DNA of 64,000 nucleotides from Echinococcus granulosus (Eukaryota; Platyhelminthes; Cestoda; Cyclophyllidea; Taeniidae): positions 864,737 to 928,736 of the forward strand of contig NW_020170393.1 in assembly GCF_000524195.1 (NCBI RefSeq), given 5' to 3'. Below are positions 61,201-64,000 of the stretch, piece after piece (within the stretch, counting starts at the first letter, position 1; the number at the start of each line of letters is the position of its first letter). Below the pieces are notes generated by a model, which saw only the letters and a program-made list of their open reading frames with translations, searched no databases and was not told the origin of the DNA. The position numbers and the translations under genes are program-made.

Positions 61201-63613
61201 GACACAGCTGTGTTTACTTTTTTTAATTTTACACTGTGTCATCATTTTTTTGACTAATTCATCTACTGCTCAAAAATTAAATGTACGATTGTTCGTGGAC
61301 CATGAACATCCTAAGCCTATTCTAGTATTTTAAACTTGGCCAATCTGTTTGCAACATGATGTGGTGCGAATAATCACCATTTAAAGTGTTGATGAACATT
61401 TCGTATGTGCGACGCTAGGTTTGGACAAGAAAGTAGCGCGTCACACATTTGCGACACTGACAGCGGACGGCTTGACTAACTACAAGTCATTATGATTGTT
61501 TAGGTCAGCTACATATGTTTGAATGGGTTAAATTGGGCTTACGGCTGTAACGATTCTAATCCTAAACAACGTCCAACTCGAACTTGTTTTGGTTTCATTG
61601 AGGGTTGAAGGACTTCTGTGCTTTAGCAAATTATTGCACGTTCACTCATATCACTGCCGGATTTGTTAAATCAAGTTTTAATTATCTACTTTTGTTTGGC
61701 TAAAGGTATTTAAAGATGCGATTGCGTTTGTTTTAAGGTTCTTGTAATTGGACTTTACGACTCAATAGTGCAACAAGCTCTATGTCGACAACAGCTGCCA
61801 TCTGAAAGTGTCACGTTTTCCAATTGAGCTCTGACCGCCTGTCTTTGGGTTGATTAGTCCATGCTTATGAGGGCAAAACCCTTTACTTCCGCTATTTCTG
61901 GAATGATGTCATTCCCTAGATCGTAGCTTAGGTGGACTTGAGTTCAACCCGCATGCGCTTCAGCGCTAATATTACCTATTTTCTCTCACCGTATCGGGCT
62001 TGATAATCACAGCCGTTATTGAGGCTATCAGCTATTTGTAAGCTAGCATAAGCTTTTCATCAACACCTTCTTTGAGAAATACACGGCTAATTACAGTTTC
62101 GTCCCGTCAAATTCCCAACACCACTAAGCGCTTTGCTCCACACGCATAGGTTGAGGCCAATTTCAACGCCATCCTCTGTGAGATCAAAGCTCAACTGGGT
62201 TTGACCTCGACCACCAAGTCCAAATCCCCAACCTCACCTCCGTCGTCCAGCTCGGTCTTAGGTACAAACTTCACCCCGGACCCCAACCTCCGTGACGCAT
62301 GCTGCCTGGCCACTGTGGCTCTGACGGAGCACCCCTCGGCCTACAAGCAGTTTGCGGCTCACCTGCCTTCCCTCCTCTCGGGCCTCCTCGCCATGGTCGA
62401 TGCTGAGCAGACGACTGATGATGCCGGCGTTGACAGTGGCGTTGGGGCCGCTAGTGAGGCTTCACAACCTTCTCCCGCTGAAAAGGCTGCGTCTGCTATC
62501 CAAAAGGCAAGCTCTGCTTCATCAGTTAATCATTTTATTAAAACTAGCTACACCAAGTCTTGCTGCGAACATATTAGCCGGGCTCAAGACAGTGAAGTAA
62601 ACGTTAGATATTCTTGTTCTGAAGATGATATTTTTAGTTTTTGAGCTGTAGTTGAATTAGCTAGACAGCTAATGGGGCTGGGCCATATTAAAGCAGGGCA
62701 AAATCTAAGTGCCGGTGGTGGCTGATTTCTCCCGCAATCCTAATAGCTAACGTATTAAAATAATTTTCTCATAAAAGACTGGTGTATTTTTTAGTATGTG
62801 TAAACACCGGATGAAGGGTGGACTAGTTTAAAGGAGATGGAAGTTTGCGCTTTTTGATGGATTTTAGCTTTTGATGTGAAGTATGTGCTACCTTAGTGCC
62901 GAAGGTAAAGGTCTTGTGTGGGCAAAAAGTTTATATAGAAGTTATAAATGCGACCTACCCTTACTGTATTTGTATATTCTACATCGTTTTAGCGTTATAG
63001 GACGTACAAATTTGACAACAGTTTTTAGTGCTGAAGGTCAAGGAAATCAATGACCTAAATTTCATAGGCAGATTTCACCCTCCACTCGAAATTGCGGGGA
63101 ACCGAATGAAACTACTTATTTAAGCTTGCCAGTAAAGAGACTGTAAAAGTGTTACTCTACCAGCAATACTAATTTTCTTTTCCGTTTTAGTTGATGATCC
63201 GAGCCCTCGACGATCCCTCCTGCCGAGATGTGGCCACTGGTCTCCTTCCTCGCCTCCTACCCATCCTCATTAGTCGCGCTTTGTCGACAGCCGCAGCTTT
63301 TTCCTCAGCTGACGCTGCCAAACCGCAGCATCAACAGCCTCCCATTACAGAGTCGCGTTCGCTAGCACTGGACCTGCTTCTAGCCGCAGCGCGGGTCGCC
63401 AGTCCCGCCTCCCTGAAGAATGCTCTGCCTCAGCTCACCATTGCCGGTCTACAGACCATGGCCTCGCTCACTCCCAACCGGGTCGTCAGTGTTATGCGAC
63501 CCTCTACACTCCCCTCCTCTCTACCTCCACAGCATCCCCACTGGAACTCAAGTTTAGCCTCCTCTTCCAATACTGCCTCTAGGGAATTGCAAATGGCTGA
63601 GGTCTTGCGATTG
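52202..63613 (+). CDS. ECPAS: Proteasome adaptor and scaffold ECM29 (5' part; continues beyond window)
   Basis: ECM29 is a long HEAT-repeat protein that binds and quality-controls the 26S proteasome. Twenty-three exons chain in frame (~1,709 aa so far): 52202-52274, 52308-52438, 52472-52710, 52752-52892, 52959-53085, 53166-53305, 53393-53474, 53540-53949, 54048-54129, 54296-54412, 54875-55021, 55112-55215, 56102-56222, 56291-56344, 56972-57302, 58025-58116, 58208-58610, 58869-59425, 59798-60131, 60210-60324, 60378-60924, 62150-62506 and 63191-63613. Family matches in order: RRPSIQLPV, TNFSHMYIRLGYPRMPV, DADSRHSVVSAA, LVDWENEAL, a YPPDHIPTRYLIL block, RELCSLAHQIGRED, and ALPRLVPR with an R-x-MRNAMQKIW motif. 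Insertions relative to human: two polyglutamine tracts (~373-406), a Lys-rich linker (~900-915) and Ser/Thr/Ala-rich loops in exons 18, 21 and 22. Two junctions (54,412 and 62,506) appear to use GC donors. Confidence 0.92.
53726..53758 (+). repeat. CAG/CAA repeat, 11 glutamines in ECM29
   Basis: A mixed CAG/CAA tract in exon 8 encodes 11 consecutive Gln in a loop between HEAT repeats. The antisense frame gives the misleading Cys-rich translation at 53,557-53,844. Confidence 0.9.
53807..53827 (+). repeat. CAG/CAA repeat, 7 glutamines in ECM29
   Basis: Second Gln tract, 48 nt after the first and in the same frame; it follows PQ in the linker. Confidence 0.9.
60925..62149 (+). other. Large ECM29 intron (1.2 kb)
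   Basis: Donor CTG|gtgatt and acceptor cacgcatag, joined in phase 0. AT-rich sequence; no repeat, TRIM similarity or coding frame was noticed. Confidence 0.7.
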
Positions 63614-64000
63614 GTGAGCCTCCAAAGTCCATGTTGCTTGGTTGTCTAGTAGCCGAGTCACCCCTTAAGGCGTTGTGAGATATGCAAGTCTAAAGGTGGC
63701 TTCACCGTGCCCTACTCATAGGGGGTTTCGTAACTGGTTCTTTGGGGACAGTTTTGATTTATTTAAATTTGGTTTCGCTGAATTACTGACTTAAGATCGG
63801 AGTAGTTATTAAAAGTTTGCATGATTTTGATGGCTCTTCTTTCATGGATCTCCGCACTTTTAGCCACCTACAACAGACATCTTCCCTCTCTTACCCTCAA
63901 GCTTAGTATCCAGCTCATAACTTTTATCAAAAGAAGAACACTCAGTTCCAAAGACAGTAATGCATTACGGCAGTCATCGATGGAACCACCTTTCAAGTTT
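63614..64000 (+). other. ECM29 intron, truncated by window end
   Basis: Follows donor TTG|gtgagc. No further exon could be recognised before the window ends; the remaining C-terminal HEAT repeats must lie downstream. Confidence 0.7.

Noticed and set aside
1..64000. CRISPR arrays, bacterial operons, rRNA or tRNA genes, viral genes
   Set aside because: Nothing with the required repeats, motifs or folds was found; the window is animal nuclear DNA.

Overview
This is a eukaryotic nuclear window, most likely from a tapeworm (cestode flatworm, probably taeniid: Echinococcus/Taenia-like). The evidence is intron-rich animal genes, many 30-45 nt introns, two complete and two partial copies of a ~1 kb LTR-type element without coding capacity that resembles the TRIM elements described in taeniids, and moderate GC content. 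No bacterial, organellar, CRISPR, rRNA or tRNA features were seen.

Layout. Positions 1-21,100 hold no gene I can support. They consist of three diverged tandem copies of one segment (A ~72-9,690; B ~9,690-16,915; C ~16,915-21,112). Copy C is the 3' flank of the adjacent dynein gene. Copy A carries a decayed antisense fragment of the dynein C-terminus (~4,913-5,430). Positions 21,113-42,790 (minus strand) hold a complete axonemal outer-arm beta-type dynein heavy chain (DNAH9/11/17 family). I could chain 25 exons in one open frame of about 4,440 aa. A 4.6 kb intron in it contains one TRIM-like element (38,293-39,380). Intergenic DNA follows with a second full TRIM-like element (44,348-45,380).

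Positions 46,032-47,819 (minus) hold a 507-aa gene with three tandem FAR1/ZSWIM3-N-like zinc-binding modules, interrupted by seven introns of 32-45 nt. After a reverse-oriented TRIM fragment (48,350-48,870) comes a tentative small gene (49,880-50,615, minus), then EMC4, a subunit of the ER membrane protein complex (50,959-51,842, minus). Head-to-head with EMC4, 359 bp away, starts ECM29/ECPAS, the HEAT-repeat proteasome adaptor (52,202 to beyond the window, plus). Twenty-three of its exons are visible.

The genes do not form one pathway. Dynein powers axonemes (sperm, flame cells), EMC4 works in ER membrane insertion, ECM29 in proteasome quality control, and the zinc-module protein is probably nuclear. 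EMC4 and ECM29 probably share a promoter region. All exon chains were built by eye from frame continuity, splice signals and remembered family conservation; no alignment software was available.
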